Shown piece after piece: positions 1 to 5,952 of a stretch of 7,564 nt of DNA. A program made the translations under genes and the position numbers. The number at the start of each line of letters is the position of its first letter. Position 1 is the stretch's first letter. The notes under the pieces were generated by a model. It ran no database searches. It had not been told where the DNA came from and saw only the letters and a list, made by a program, of their open reading frames with translations. The stretch is from Sutterellaceae bacterium (GTDB lineage Bacteria; Pseudomonadota; Gammaproteobacteria; Burkholderiales; Burkholderiaceae_F). Location: the NCBI GenBank assembly GCA_030531135.1, contig JAUNOJ010000078.1, positions 1-7,564 on the forward strand. The letters run 5' to 3'.

Positions 1-420
1 GCCAAGATTGTTAACAACGGCTATCCGGTCATGGCAACTTCTGCCAATGTGACGGACGCCGCCAAGAAGATGGGGATCGACCCCAAGGGCTTGACCGAAA
101 CGATCGCGCGTTGGAACAAGATGGTTGCCGACGGCAAAGACACCGACTTCGGTCGTAAGGTCTTGATGCCTTTGTCTGACGGTCCCTACTACATCGTCGA
201 ACAAAAGCCGCGCTTCCAGACCACTTTGGGGGGCTTAAAGGCCAACGCCGACATGCAGATTTTGCGCAAGGACGGCAAGCCCATCGGTAACCTCTACGGT
301 GCCGGCTGCGTGGTGGGCGGCGCCAACGGTGCCGACTCGTTGACTGCCATGATGAACTCCTGGGCCATTATTTCGGGTGCCGTGGCAGGCGACTCTGCCG
401 TCAAAAACCTCAAGAAGTAA
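1..420 (+). CDS. FAD-dependent fumarate-reductase-like flavoprotein, C-terminal part
   Basis: The reading frame is open from base 1 and ends at TAA 418-420, giving the last 139 residues; the start and the FAD-binding N terminus lie outside the window. The visible part resembles the C terminus of FAD_binding_2 flavoproteins (flavocytochrome c fumarate reductase, urocanate reductase, 3-ketosteroid dehydrogenase group). It has a T-L-G-G-L segment (nt 223-237), an N-A-D-M-Q-I-L-R-K-D-G-K-P-I stretch, and the L-Y-G-A-G-C-V-V-G-G segment (about nt 292-327) that normally closes the flavin site. Such enzymes reduce unsaturated acids or related substrates, usually as periplasmic anaerobic reductases. 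The usual fumarate-binding His before T-x-G-G and the Arg after G-A-N appear replaced (TT-LGG and GAD-S), so the substrate is probably not plain fumarate. Family assignment is fairly sure; substrate is unknown. It is convergent with rpoD. Confidence 0.82.
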   Translation, partial: AKIVNNGYPVMATSANVTDAAKKMGIDPKGLTETIARWNKMVADGKDTDFGRKVLMPLSDGPYYIVEQKPRFQTTLGGLKANADMQILRKDGKPIGNLYGAGCVVGGANGADSLTAMMNSWAIISGAVAGDSAVKNLKK

Positions 421-445
421 TCGCTTGATTCGCTTTTAACGAACG

Positions 446-481
446 ATCCCGCACCGAGGTTTGCCCGGTGCGGGATTTTTT
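446..481 (+). terminator. Rho-independent terminator of the flavoprotein gene
   Basis: A perfect 9-bp GC-rich stem, CCCGCACCG (448-456) with CGGTGCGGG (466-474), extends by A-T pairs at both feet and encloses a 9-nt loop. A run of six T (476-481) follows. It lies 25 nt after the stop codon at 420. There is no T-run on the opposite side, so it acts mainly on plus-strand transcripts. Confidence 0.9.
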
Positions 482-489
482 GCGTCCAT

Positions 490-522
490 AAAAATGCCCG
501 AGACCTTTGCGGTGTCGGGCAT
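490..522 (-). terminator. Rho-independent terminator of rpoD and the MMS operon
   Basis: Read on the minus strand, arm 522-511 (ATGCCCGACACC) pairs with arm 505-494 (GGTCTCGGGCAT). This gives 11 of 12 pairs with one C-C mismatch and a 5-nt loop. A T-run follows (A-run at 490-494 on the plus strand). It begins 25 nt past the rpoD stop and faces the terminator of the convergent flavoprotein gene, so both transcripts end within about 80 bp. Confidence 0.88.
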
Positions 523-546
523 CTTTGCGGTTGATATCGCGTCAGT

Positions 547-2910
547 TTAGTTCAACTGATTGGCAACCTGCAGATAATCGCGCAAGCGTTCCTGGAACTC
601 GGGGCTGCGCAACTTGCGAATGGCGGCGCTTTCGATCTGACGCACGCGTTCGCGCGTCAAACCCATGGCCTGACCCACTTCTTCCAAAGTGTGGTCGTGG
701 TTGGTGCCGATACCGTAGCGCAGGCGCAAAACCTGAGCTTCGCGGGGCATCAACTCGCCCAAGCTCTTCTTGATTTCTTCTTCCATCGCGGTGCGAAGGA
801 AGCGCTTCTGCGGATCGTCCTGCTCGTCGCCGCGAACAAAGTCCAAACGACTTGCGTCTTCGTCGTCCCCAATCGGTGCGTCGATGGATTCAACGCCGCG
901 CATGGCCTGCGTCAAGAGCTGCACCTTGGGCAACGGAACGCCGGACAATTCGCTCAATTCCGCATCGGTCGGATTGCGACCGCGTTCCTGCAAAATCTTC
1001 TGGCGCACGCGACGAATCTTGTTGTAAGACTCGGTCATGTGAACCGGAATACGAATCGTGTTGCCGTAGTCGGCCACGGCACGCGTCACGGACTGACGCA
1101 CCCACCACGTGGCATAAGTCGAGAACTTGTAGCCGCGACGGTATTCGAACTTGTCCACAGCCTTCATCAAACCGAGGTTGCCTTCCTGAATCAAGTCGGT
1201 CATGGCCAAGCCGCGGTTGACGTAGCCCTTGGCAATGGAAATGACCAAACGCAAGTTGGCTTCGATCATCTTGGCCTTGGCGTTGGCCAAATTGGTCTGT
1301 GCCAACTTCACCTGACGGGCCAAGTCGCGCTGATCGGCAATGGACAACAGTGCCGTCTTTTCGGACTGTGCCAATTCCGTCTGGATATGGTCGATCAAAG
1401 CACGGTTGTCTGCCAAACGACGGCTGTAGAGCTTGTCGTGAGAGATCAACTCGTCAATCCAGGTCTTGTCCACAATACGGGCATTGATCTGATCCAAGAA
1501 CAAATTCTGCGGCACGGCGCAACGCTCGACCATCAGGGTGCGCAAGCGACGGATACCGTCGTTGACGCGCTCCATATGCTGGCTGATATGGTCGGTTAAT
1601 TGCGTCACGGCCTTCACGGCAAAGCGAGCCGGAGCCAATTCCTTGGCGATGGCGGCGCGTGCGGCCTTGTACTCTTCGATGCGATCCTTGTCCCCGAACG
1701 TTTCGCGAATGTGCGCGAGATAAGCGTCGCAATCTTCGAAAAGCTTGATGGCGCGCTGTTTCATTTCCTGGAGCTGCTCGGTCGTCATGGCGGCGGCACC
1801 GATGTCGGTAGCGACTTCATCGTTACTGATGTCTTCGCTTTCGTCCATTTCGGCCAAGGCCTGCGAGTCGGTAAAGCCGTCGATCACCTGATCGATGGCG
1901 GCGTCATCGCTCTTTAACACTTCGGACATCTTGATCAATTCTTCGACTGCCATCGGGTGCTGAATGATGGCAGACAGAAGCTTGGCCGTAAACTGTTCGA
2001 TCGACTTGGCCACTTCGATTTCGCCCGCACGCGTCAAAAGCTTGTGAGAACCCACGCCGCGCAAATAGGCGCGCAACGGATCCTTGGAAAGCCCGGCGCT
2101 TTCTTCGGGGGTGAGCATTGCGGCGGCATCTTCTTCGGAAATGTCGTCATCGTCGCTCACGGCGTCGTTCATAATGATGTCGTCTTCGCTCGGCGGCGCT
2201 TCAAACACCTGAATGCCCAAACGATGGAGCTGTTCGGTGATTTCGCTCAACGCTTCTTCGGTACGAATGGCATTGTCGGGCAAATGGTCGTTGATTTCGG
2301 AAACCGTCACCCAGCCGCGCTGACGGCCCATACGAACCAAGGAGCTATAGCCGCTTGCTGCAGGCTGTCCGTCTTCGTCTTCGCCGGTCACCACGGGCAT
2401 AGCGCCCGATTCCATAGCTTCGATCGAATCGGCAAACTTATCAAGATTGTCCAATTCGGACAAATCTTCGCCGTCACCGTCTTCTTCACCCAAATCGAGA
2501 TCCAAAACTTCACCGTCGCCGTCTTCGTCTACAGGCTTGGCCTTAGGCTTGCGGCCGGGCTTTTTCTTAACCGTCGGTGCTGCTGCGGCATCGGCCTTGG
2601 CGGCGCGCTTCGTGGTTTTCTTGACGGGCTTTTCTTCATCAGCGTCGTCGGCCTCGGCTTTCTTGGCCTTGGCGGTTTTGGTCGCTTTGGCTGCCTTGAC
2701 TTCATCGGCATCGACCGTCTTGGTCGTCTTTTTGGCGGTTGTCTTCTTGGCAGCAACCTTCTTTGCCGGTTTGGTTTGAGCTTCGTCGTCAACAATGCTC
2801 ACGTCGCCTTCGACCAACTGAGCCTGTTCGCGCAACCACTGACCTGCAGCGTCGTTTTCATCGGCAAACATTGCAGTATCGGCAGTCTTTTTCGTCGCTT
2901 TTTTAGCCAT
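547..2910 (-). CDS. rpoD: RNA polymerase primary sigma factor RpoD (sigma-70)
   Basis: The housekeeping sigma factor directs core RNA polymerase to -35/-10 promoters. The protein is 787 residues (E. coli RpoD has 613). The start at ATG 2910 was chosen because GGAAG lies 5 nt upstream and because the 47 upstream in-frame residues look non-coding. Residues 1-180 are a Lys/Ala/Thr-rich then acidic extension. Region 1.1 follows (about 187-240, with the sequence VSEINDHLP), then region 1.2 (277-306), the long non-conserved insert (about 310-540), region 2 (about 546-625, with -10 readers W602, W603, Q606, T609), region 3 (625-700) and region 4 (about 712-770). The region 4 helix-turn-helix [10 protein letters not shown] (751-760) keeps the -35 contacts. 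It is the last gene of the operon, 529 nt after dnaG, and ends at its own terminator. Oddities are substitutions in region 1.2, the 2.4/3.0 junction and the finger loop. Given its position and complete domain set, it is very unlikely to be an alternative sigma. Confidence 0.98.
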   Translation of the reverse strand: MAKKATKKTADTAMFADENDAAGQWLREQAQLVEGDVSIVDDEAQTKPAKKVAAKKTTAKKTTKTVDADEVKAAKATKTAKAKKAEADDADEEKPVKKTTKRAAKADAAAAPTVKKKPGRKPKAKPVDEDGDGEVLDLDLGEEDGDGEDLSELDNLDKFADSIEAMESGAMPVVTGEDEDGQPAASGYSSLVRMGRQRGWVTVSEINDHLPDNAIRTEEALSEITEQLHRLGIQVFEAPPSEDDIIMNDAVSDDDDISEEDAAAMLTPEESAGLSKDPLRAYLRGVGSHKLLTRAGEIEVAKSIEQFTAKLLSAIIQHPMAVEELIKMSEVLKSDDAAIDQVIDGFTDSQALAEMDESEDISNDEVATDIGAAAMTTEQLQEMKQRAIKLFEDCDAYLAHIRETFGDKDRIEEYKAARAAIAKELAPARFAVKAVTQLTDHISQHMERVNDGIRRLRTLMVERCAVPQNLFLDQINARIVDKTWIDELISHDKLYSRRLADNRALIDHIQTELAQSEKTALLSIADQRDLARQVKLAQTNLANAKAKMIEANLRLVISIAKGYVNRGLAMTDLIQEGNLGLMKAVDKFEYRRGYKFSTYATWWVRQSVTRAVADYGNTIRIPVHMTESYNKIRRVRQKILQERGRNPTDAELSELSGVPLPKVQLLTQAMRGVESIDAPIGDDEDASRLDFVRGDEQDDPQKRFLRTAMEEEIKKSLGELMPREAQVLRLRYGIGTNHDHTLEEVGQAMGLTRERVRQIESAAIRKLRSPEFQERLRDYLQVANQLN

Positions 2911-3009
2911 TTTGTCTTCCAATCTAAATTGTCGGATACGGGTCGAGATTGTGTCGGAAATAAATTTCGGCGATAATTGCCATGCATCATCGGATTTAGT
3001 CGATCGAAA

Positions 3010-3025
3010 GGGGCAAACGAGCCCC
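3010..3025 (-). other. GC-rich stem-loop in the rpoD leader
   Basis: GGGGC and GCCCC form five G-C pairs around a 6-nt loop, followed on the minus strand by only three T (3007-3009) before CGATCG. It is a weak terminator or attenuator at best. It lies about 100 nt before the rpoD start, just downstream of the candidate promoter -10, and so would sit in the 5' leader. Confidence 0.35.
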
Positions 3026-3042
3026 GCGTCTCGTGCATTCGC

Positions 3043-3070
3043 ATTGCACAAACAAAAAAGTCGCGGTCAA
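3043..3070 (-). promoter_or_regulatory. Candidate sigma-70 promoter for rpoD
   Basis: On the minus strand, TTGACC (3070-3065, 5 of 6 to consensus) is followed after 16 nt by TGCAAT (3048-3043, 4 of 6). The predicted transcript would start near 3036, leaving about 125 nt of leader. The -10 lies in the imperfect inverted repeat GTGCA-N7-TGCAC (3033-3049). This is inference from sequence match only. Confidence 0.35.
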
Positions 3071-3148
3071 ACAAAAAACGATGAAAAGCGGCCGAATTGA
3101 AGAGTCCGACAAAAAATCAACACAATACGGACGGTCTTTCCTCCATGG

Positions 3149-3166
3149 AAAAACAGTCCTGTTTTT
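3149..3166. repeat. Perfect A/T-rich inverted repeat, 8-bp arms
   Basis: AAAAACAG (3149-3156) and CTGTTTTT (3159-3166) are exact reverse complements separated by two bases. The symmetry and short spacer resemble a dimeric repressor operator more than an RNA hairpin, since a 2-nt loop is too tight without losing pairs. It lies about 80 nt upstream of the candidate rpoD promoter. No regulator can be named. Confidence 0.5.
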
Positions 3167-3414
3167 ACCGGTCGGTTTTTTACTTGAGACAACGGTCGGT
3201 GACCCGGAAAAAACGCGTTTCCACACACGTCCGTCAGTCTTTAACGCCGCCAGAGCATGGCCAAGAGCTTGTTCTTGCATGACGCATTTTTTTGTCACGC
3301 ATAGTGTTTCGGTTCGGCGCAAGATTTAGTGTCGTCCGTTCAAAATACTCAAATTTGTCTCAGTGCCGGCACACCTGACAAGGACGACGATTCTACTTAT
3401 TTTAGGGCGTGTCA

Positions 3415-3431
3415 ACCGATTTCCAATCGGT
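3415..3431 (-). other. Short stem-loop just after the dnaG stop
   Basis: Seven perfect pairs (ACCGATT with AATCGGT) enclose a 3-nt loop, 8 nt after the dnaG stop. No T-run follows on the minus strand, so it is not a standard terminator. It could protect the dnaG 3' end or mark a processing point. A TTGACA hexamer overlaps its downstream edge (3415-3410), but the nearest -10-like TAGAAT (3395-3390) is only 14 nt away, which is poor spacing for a promoter. Confidence 0.4.
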
Positions 3432-3439
3432 ACAAACCC

Positions 3440-5308
3440 TTAGTTTCGCATGTCGTGATCGGCCGCCAAATCGACTTGACGACGTTGCTCAGCCTCGATA
3501 CGGTCTTTTGCCACTTTGCGTCGTGCGTTTAGTCGACGGATCAAGTCCATATCTAGCTTTGGACTGCTGACGACTTCCGTCAACAATGCATCCAGCCTCA
3601 TATATTCGAGACGATCAAACGTCAACTCGGTTTCGGCCTGCGCGATTTCCAAAGTCGTTTGAATTTCCATTTCCTGACCGATCAGCACTTGGTAGTGCCC
3701 GTAATGTTCGCTTTCGCGCAAAGCAGCCGACAAGACGTTGGTTTGCATGATGGGTTCTTCGGCACTCAAAATCGTGCGCCACACTTCCACGATCTCTTGG
3801 GAGAGCGTATCGGCAGCGCCCACGAACTCTTCGTCAAAGCGCGCATCGAACTCCACGGCCAACTGCGGATAGTTCAAAAGGTTTTGCAACAGTCGCTCGC
3901 GCAGGCTGCCGACCGAAACCGGGGCAATGCGTCGGGGGGCCTTTTTGGCGCCGCGCCTGGAATCAAACCCCAAACGGGAGCCCGTATTCATGACTCCGCG
4001 AGACGTTGTCGGCACCGGTCTGACGATGCCGAAGGCGCGCTCGAGTTCGTCCGGACTCATGCGCGCGTGCATGGCAAGTTCGGCCACCAACTGCGTGCGC
4101 AAAAACGGAGCGGACGTCATCGACACCACCAAGGGTTTGGCTTCGGCCAAAAAGCGACTGCGCCCCTCGGCGGTGGAAAAGTCTTTTTCCGCACCGACCG
4201 TTTTCACAAAAAATTGCGTGAGCGTCAAACTCTTTTCAAGTTCGGCTTCAAAGGCGGCGGCACCGCGCTCTTTAATCAAACTGTCGGGATCGTGCTCGGG
4301 CGGCAACACCACAAAGCGCACTTCCTGCTCGTCGCTCACTGCCGGCAAAGCCGCTTCCATGGCGCGTCTGAGGGCATGTTGACCGGCCGAGTCCCCGTCA
4401 AAGCTAAAGTAGATTTTGTTCACCAAGCGTAAGAGCTTACGGACGTGGTCTGCCGTCACGGCCGTGCCCAGTGCCGCACAAGACTCGGCGAAACCTGCCT
4501 GCGACAATTGGATCACGTCCATATACCCTTCGCAGATAATGGCGCGGTTATTTTGTCGCATGGCTTGCGAGCCTTCGTAAAGGCCGTAAATTTCCAAGCC
4601 CTTGTGGTAAATCGCCGTTTCGGGGCTATTGAGATACTTGGGATGTTCGTCGCCGTTTAACGTGCGGGCACCGAAACCGATCACCTGTCCTCTGGGATTG
4701 CGGATCGGAAACATCAAGCGACCGCGGAAACGATCGTAGCGACGGCCTTCGTCATTTTTGATCACGAGGCCGCAGCCGCCCACCTCTTCCAATTCCGGAC
4801 TTTCGTACTGCTCGCCAAAAACATCTTTTAGGGCGTGCCACGCATCGGGCGAATAACCGAGGCCGAACTTGGCAGCGGTCTCTCCGCTAATGCCGCGCGT
4901 TTTAAGATAATCGACCACGCGGGTATTGCCTTTGAGCGATTCGCTATAAAAGTGACTGGCTTCGGCCATCAAGTCGGTCAAGGTCTTGGCCTTGGCGCTG
5001 CGTTCTTTGGCTTGGGGGTCTTGCGGGACGGTCATGCCGACGGAGTCGGCCAATTTCGTAATGGCTTCGACGTAGTTGAGGCCCTCGTAGGCCATCACGA
5101 AGCCGATGGCGTTGCCCGAGACGCCGCAACCGAAACACTTGTAGAACTGCTTTTGGCCGCTGACCGAAAAGCTCGGTGTTTTTTCCTTATGGAAAGGACA
5201 GCAACACATGTAGTTTTTTCCGGTCTTTTTCAAGGGCGAGACTTTGTTGACGATCTCAACAATGTCGACGCGACTCAAAAGTTCCTGAATAAAACTTTGG
5301 GGAATCAT
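3440..5308 (-). CDS. dnaG: DNA primase DnaG
   Basis: DnaG makes the short RNA primers for leading and lagging strand synthesis, working with replicative helicase DnaB at the fork. The protein is 622 residues (E. coli 581). The N-terminal CHC2 zinc module has ligands C37, H40, C58 and C61 in CPFH and CFGC. The basic RNA-polymerase lobe includes YDRFRGRLMFPI (191-202). The TOPRIM catalytic core has E260 in EGYMDVI, D304 and D306 in DGD, and D340 and D342 in DPD. Residues about 430-460 are a basic linker, and the C-terminal part (about 465-622) is the helicase-binding region. ATG 5308 is chosen because homology starts exactly there (IPQSFIQELL); the 40 upstream in-frame residues look non-coding. 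No Shine-Dalgarno precedes it; the leader instead has the pyrimidine tract CCTCCTTTTCTTTT. Weak translation of dnaG is known in E. coli. It lies downstream of a terminator-like attenuator. Confidence 0.98.
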   Translation of the reverse strand: MIPQSFIQELLSRVDIVEIVNKVSPLKKTGKNYMCCCPFHKEKTPSFSVSGQKQFYKCFGCGVSGNAIGFVMAYEGLNYVEAITKLADSVGMTVPQDPQAKERSAKAKTLTDLMAEASHFYSESLKGNTRVVDYLKTRGISGETAAKFGLGYSPDAWHALKDVFGEQYESPELEEVGGCGLVIKNDEGRRYDRFRGRLMFPIRNPRGQVIGFGARTLNGDEHPKYLNSPETAIYHKGLEIYGLYEGSQAMRQNNRAIICEGYMDVIQLSQAGFAESCAALGTAVTADHVRKLLRLVNKIYFSFDGDSAGQHALRRAMEAALPAVSDEQEVRFVVLPPEHDPDSLIKERGAAAFEAELEKSLTLTQFFVKTVGAEKDFSTAEGRSRFLAEAKPLVVSMTSAPFLRTQLVAELAMHARMSPDELERAFGIVRPVPTTSRGVMNTGSRLGFDSRRGAKKAPRRIAPVSVGSLRERLLQNLLNYPQLAVEFDARFDEEFVGAADTLSQEIVEVWRTILSAEEPIMQTNVLSAALRESEHYGHYQVLIGQEMEIQTTLEIAQAETELTFDRLEYMRLDALLTEVVSSPKLDMDLIRRLNARRKVAKDRIEAEQRRQVDLAADHDMRN

Positions 5309-5346
5309 GGTGCCGTGAAAAGAAAAGGAGGAAAAAAGTTGGAGCG

Positions 5347-5352
5347 ATTGTA
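5347..5352 (-). promoter_or_regulatory. Possible -10 element for dnaG
   Basis: TACAAT (5 of 6 to consensus) lies on the minus strand directly after the strong terminator and 38 nt before the dnaG ATG. The region 17 nt upstream is a T-run with no good -35, so activity would be weak or activator-dependent. It would let dnaG be transcribed independently of read-through. Confidence 0.3.
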
Positions 5353-5368
5353 GCGCACGCCGGCGCAC

Positions 5369-5423
5369 AAAAAAAATCAAGCCGACCCGGGGAAAGTCAC
5401 CTCCAGCGACCCGGTATCGGCTT
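5369..5423 (-). terminator. Terminator-like attenuator between yqeY and dnaG
   Basis: On the minus strand, AAGCCGA (5423-5417) and CCGGG (5414-5410) pair with CCCGG (5391-5387) and TCGGCTT (5385-5379). That gives 12 pairs with a small internal bulge and an 18-nt loop, followed by GA and eight T (5376-5369). It is a strong rho-independent signal inside the operon, about 60 nt before dnaG. It corresponds functionally to terminator T1 of the E. coli MMS operon, which sits between rpsU and dnaG and limits primase expression. The loop contains GGAGGTGA (5404-5397), complementary in its GGAGG to a CCTCC tract further down the dnaG leader. Confidence 0.85.
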
Positions 5424-5431
5424 ATCACATC

Positions 5432-5463
5432 AAAGACCTTGCCAACGTTACCGCAAGGTCTTT
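5432..5463 (-). other. 11-bp perfect stem-loop after yqeY
   Basis: AAAGACCTTGC and GCAAGGTCTTT are exact reverse complements around a 10-nt loop. It lies 22 nt past the yqeY stop. The downstream tail on the minus strand is GATGTGAT, poor in T, so it is a weak terminator by the usual rule. It stands in tandem with the strong terminator 8 nt further on and may stabilise the upstream rpsU-yqeY mRNA end or help pause polymerase. Confidence 0.6.
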
Positions 5464-5485
5464 CGTAAGCTTATATTCGTCTTCG

Positions 5486-5932
5486 TTAGGCCGACAATGC
5501 AGCCTTGACGAGCGCAGACACCTTGCCCATATCGGCCTTGCCTGCACACTTGCCCTTCACGATACCCATGACCTTACCCATGGCAGCCATACCGGCTGCG
5601 CCCGTTTCGGCAATCGCCGCATCAACGACGGCTTTGATTTCCTCATCGGACATTTGCTTGGGCAGATAGACGCTCAGAACATCGATTTCGAACTGTTCTT
5701 TTTCGGCCAAGTCTGCACGACCTGCAGCCGTATATTGCGTCACGGAGTCACGGCGCTGCTTGACGAGTTTGCCGATGACGTTGCCGACCAATTCGTCGGT
5801 AGCTTCAACACGGTCGTCGACTTCGCGCTGCTTGATGGCTGCCAAAAGCAGACGCAACGCAGAAAGGCGAGCGGTGTCATGAGCGCGCATGGCGGCTTTC
5901 ATGTCTTCCGTAATTTGTGCTTTGATCGTCAT
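5486..5932 (-). CDS. yqeY: YqeY/GatB-like protein
   Basis: This 148-residue protein matches the YqeY family, small proteins related to the tail domain of the GatB subunit of aspartyl/glutamyl-tRNA amidotransferase. A role in tRNA metabolism has been proposed, but the function is not established. Visible hallmarks are the N-terminal helices (ITEDMKAAMRAHDTARLSALRLLLAAI is the conserved region at residues 7-33), the K-Q-R-R-D-S-V-x-Q-Y segment (about 58-67), and L-S-V-Y-L-P-K-Q-M-S (about 85-95). The C-terminal tail contains G-K-V-M-G-I-V-K and ends V-S-A-L-V-K-A-A-L. ATG 5932 is preceded by AAGGAG (5948-5943), 10 nt away. It lies 101 nt after rpsU and 177 nt before dnaG, the usual betaproteobacterial position. 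It should be cytosolic, with no signal peptide or membrane segment. Confidence 0.93.
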   Translation of the reverse strand: MTIKAQITEDMKAAMRAHDTARLSALRLLLAAIKQREVDDRVEATDELVGNVIGKLVKQRRDSVTQYTAAGRADLAEKEQFEIDVLSVYLPKQMSDEEIKAVVDAAIAETGAAGMAAMGKVMGIVKGKCAGKADMGKVSALVKAALSA

Positions 5933-5952
5933 TTGAATGAAACTCCTTCACG

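Larger units (their letters stand above)
2911..3439 (-). promoter_or_regulatory. Long dnaG-rpoD intergenic region, probable rpoD leader
   Basis: This 529-nt spacer has no convincing gene. The short frames in it lack a ribosome site and recognisable sequence. It holds a small hairpin just after the dnaG stop, a perfect A/T palindrome, two copies of ACCGACCG 24 nt apart (minus strand of 3193-3200 and 3169-3176), a candidate promoter and a GGGGC/GCCCC hairpin before rpoD. The rpoD Shine-Dalgarno GGAAG is at 2916-2920. In E. coli, rpoD also has its own promoters upstream of it, including a heat-shock one. I did not find a convincing sigma-32 promoter here. Confidence 0.55.

Noticed and set aside
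691..1599. 302-codon open frame on the plus strand inside rpoD
   Set aside because: It lies entirely antisense to the conserved core of rpoD, has no recognisable domain, and is explained by codon bias of the real gene.
1957..2976. 339-codon open frame on the plus strand over the rpoD 5' half
   Set aside because: It is antisense to the Lys/Ala/Asp-rich repeats of rpoD, giving a Phe/Gly/Leu-rich artefact. It is not a membrane protein gene I can support.
2911..3051. Upstream in-frame start for rpoD adding 47 residues
   Set aside because: ATG 2910 has a well-spaced GGAAG, the added residues are not sigma-like, and the longer frame would run through the leader.
2996..3322. Small minus-strand open frames in the dnaG-rpoD gap
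   Set aside because: They have no Shine-Dalgarno and no recognisable sequence, and they overlap promoter-like and palindromic DNA.
3390..3415. TTGACA and TAGAAT as a promoter after dnaG
   Set aside because: The hexamers are good, but the spacer is only 14 nt, outside the usual 16-18, so I do not list it as a promoter.
3659..4432. 257-codon open frame on the plus strand inside dnaG
   Set aside because: It is antisense to the DnaG catalytic and C-terminal regions, with no family match by eye.
5309..5428. Upstream in-frame start for dnaG adding 40 residues
   Set aside because: The extension would read through the terminator stem and T-run, and primase homology begins at 5308.
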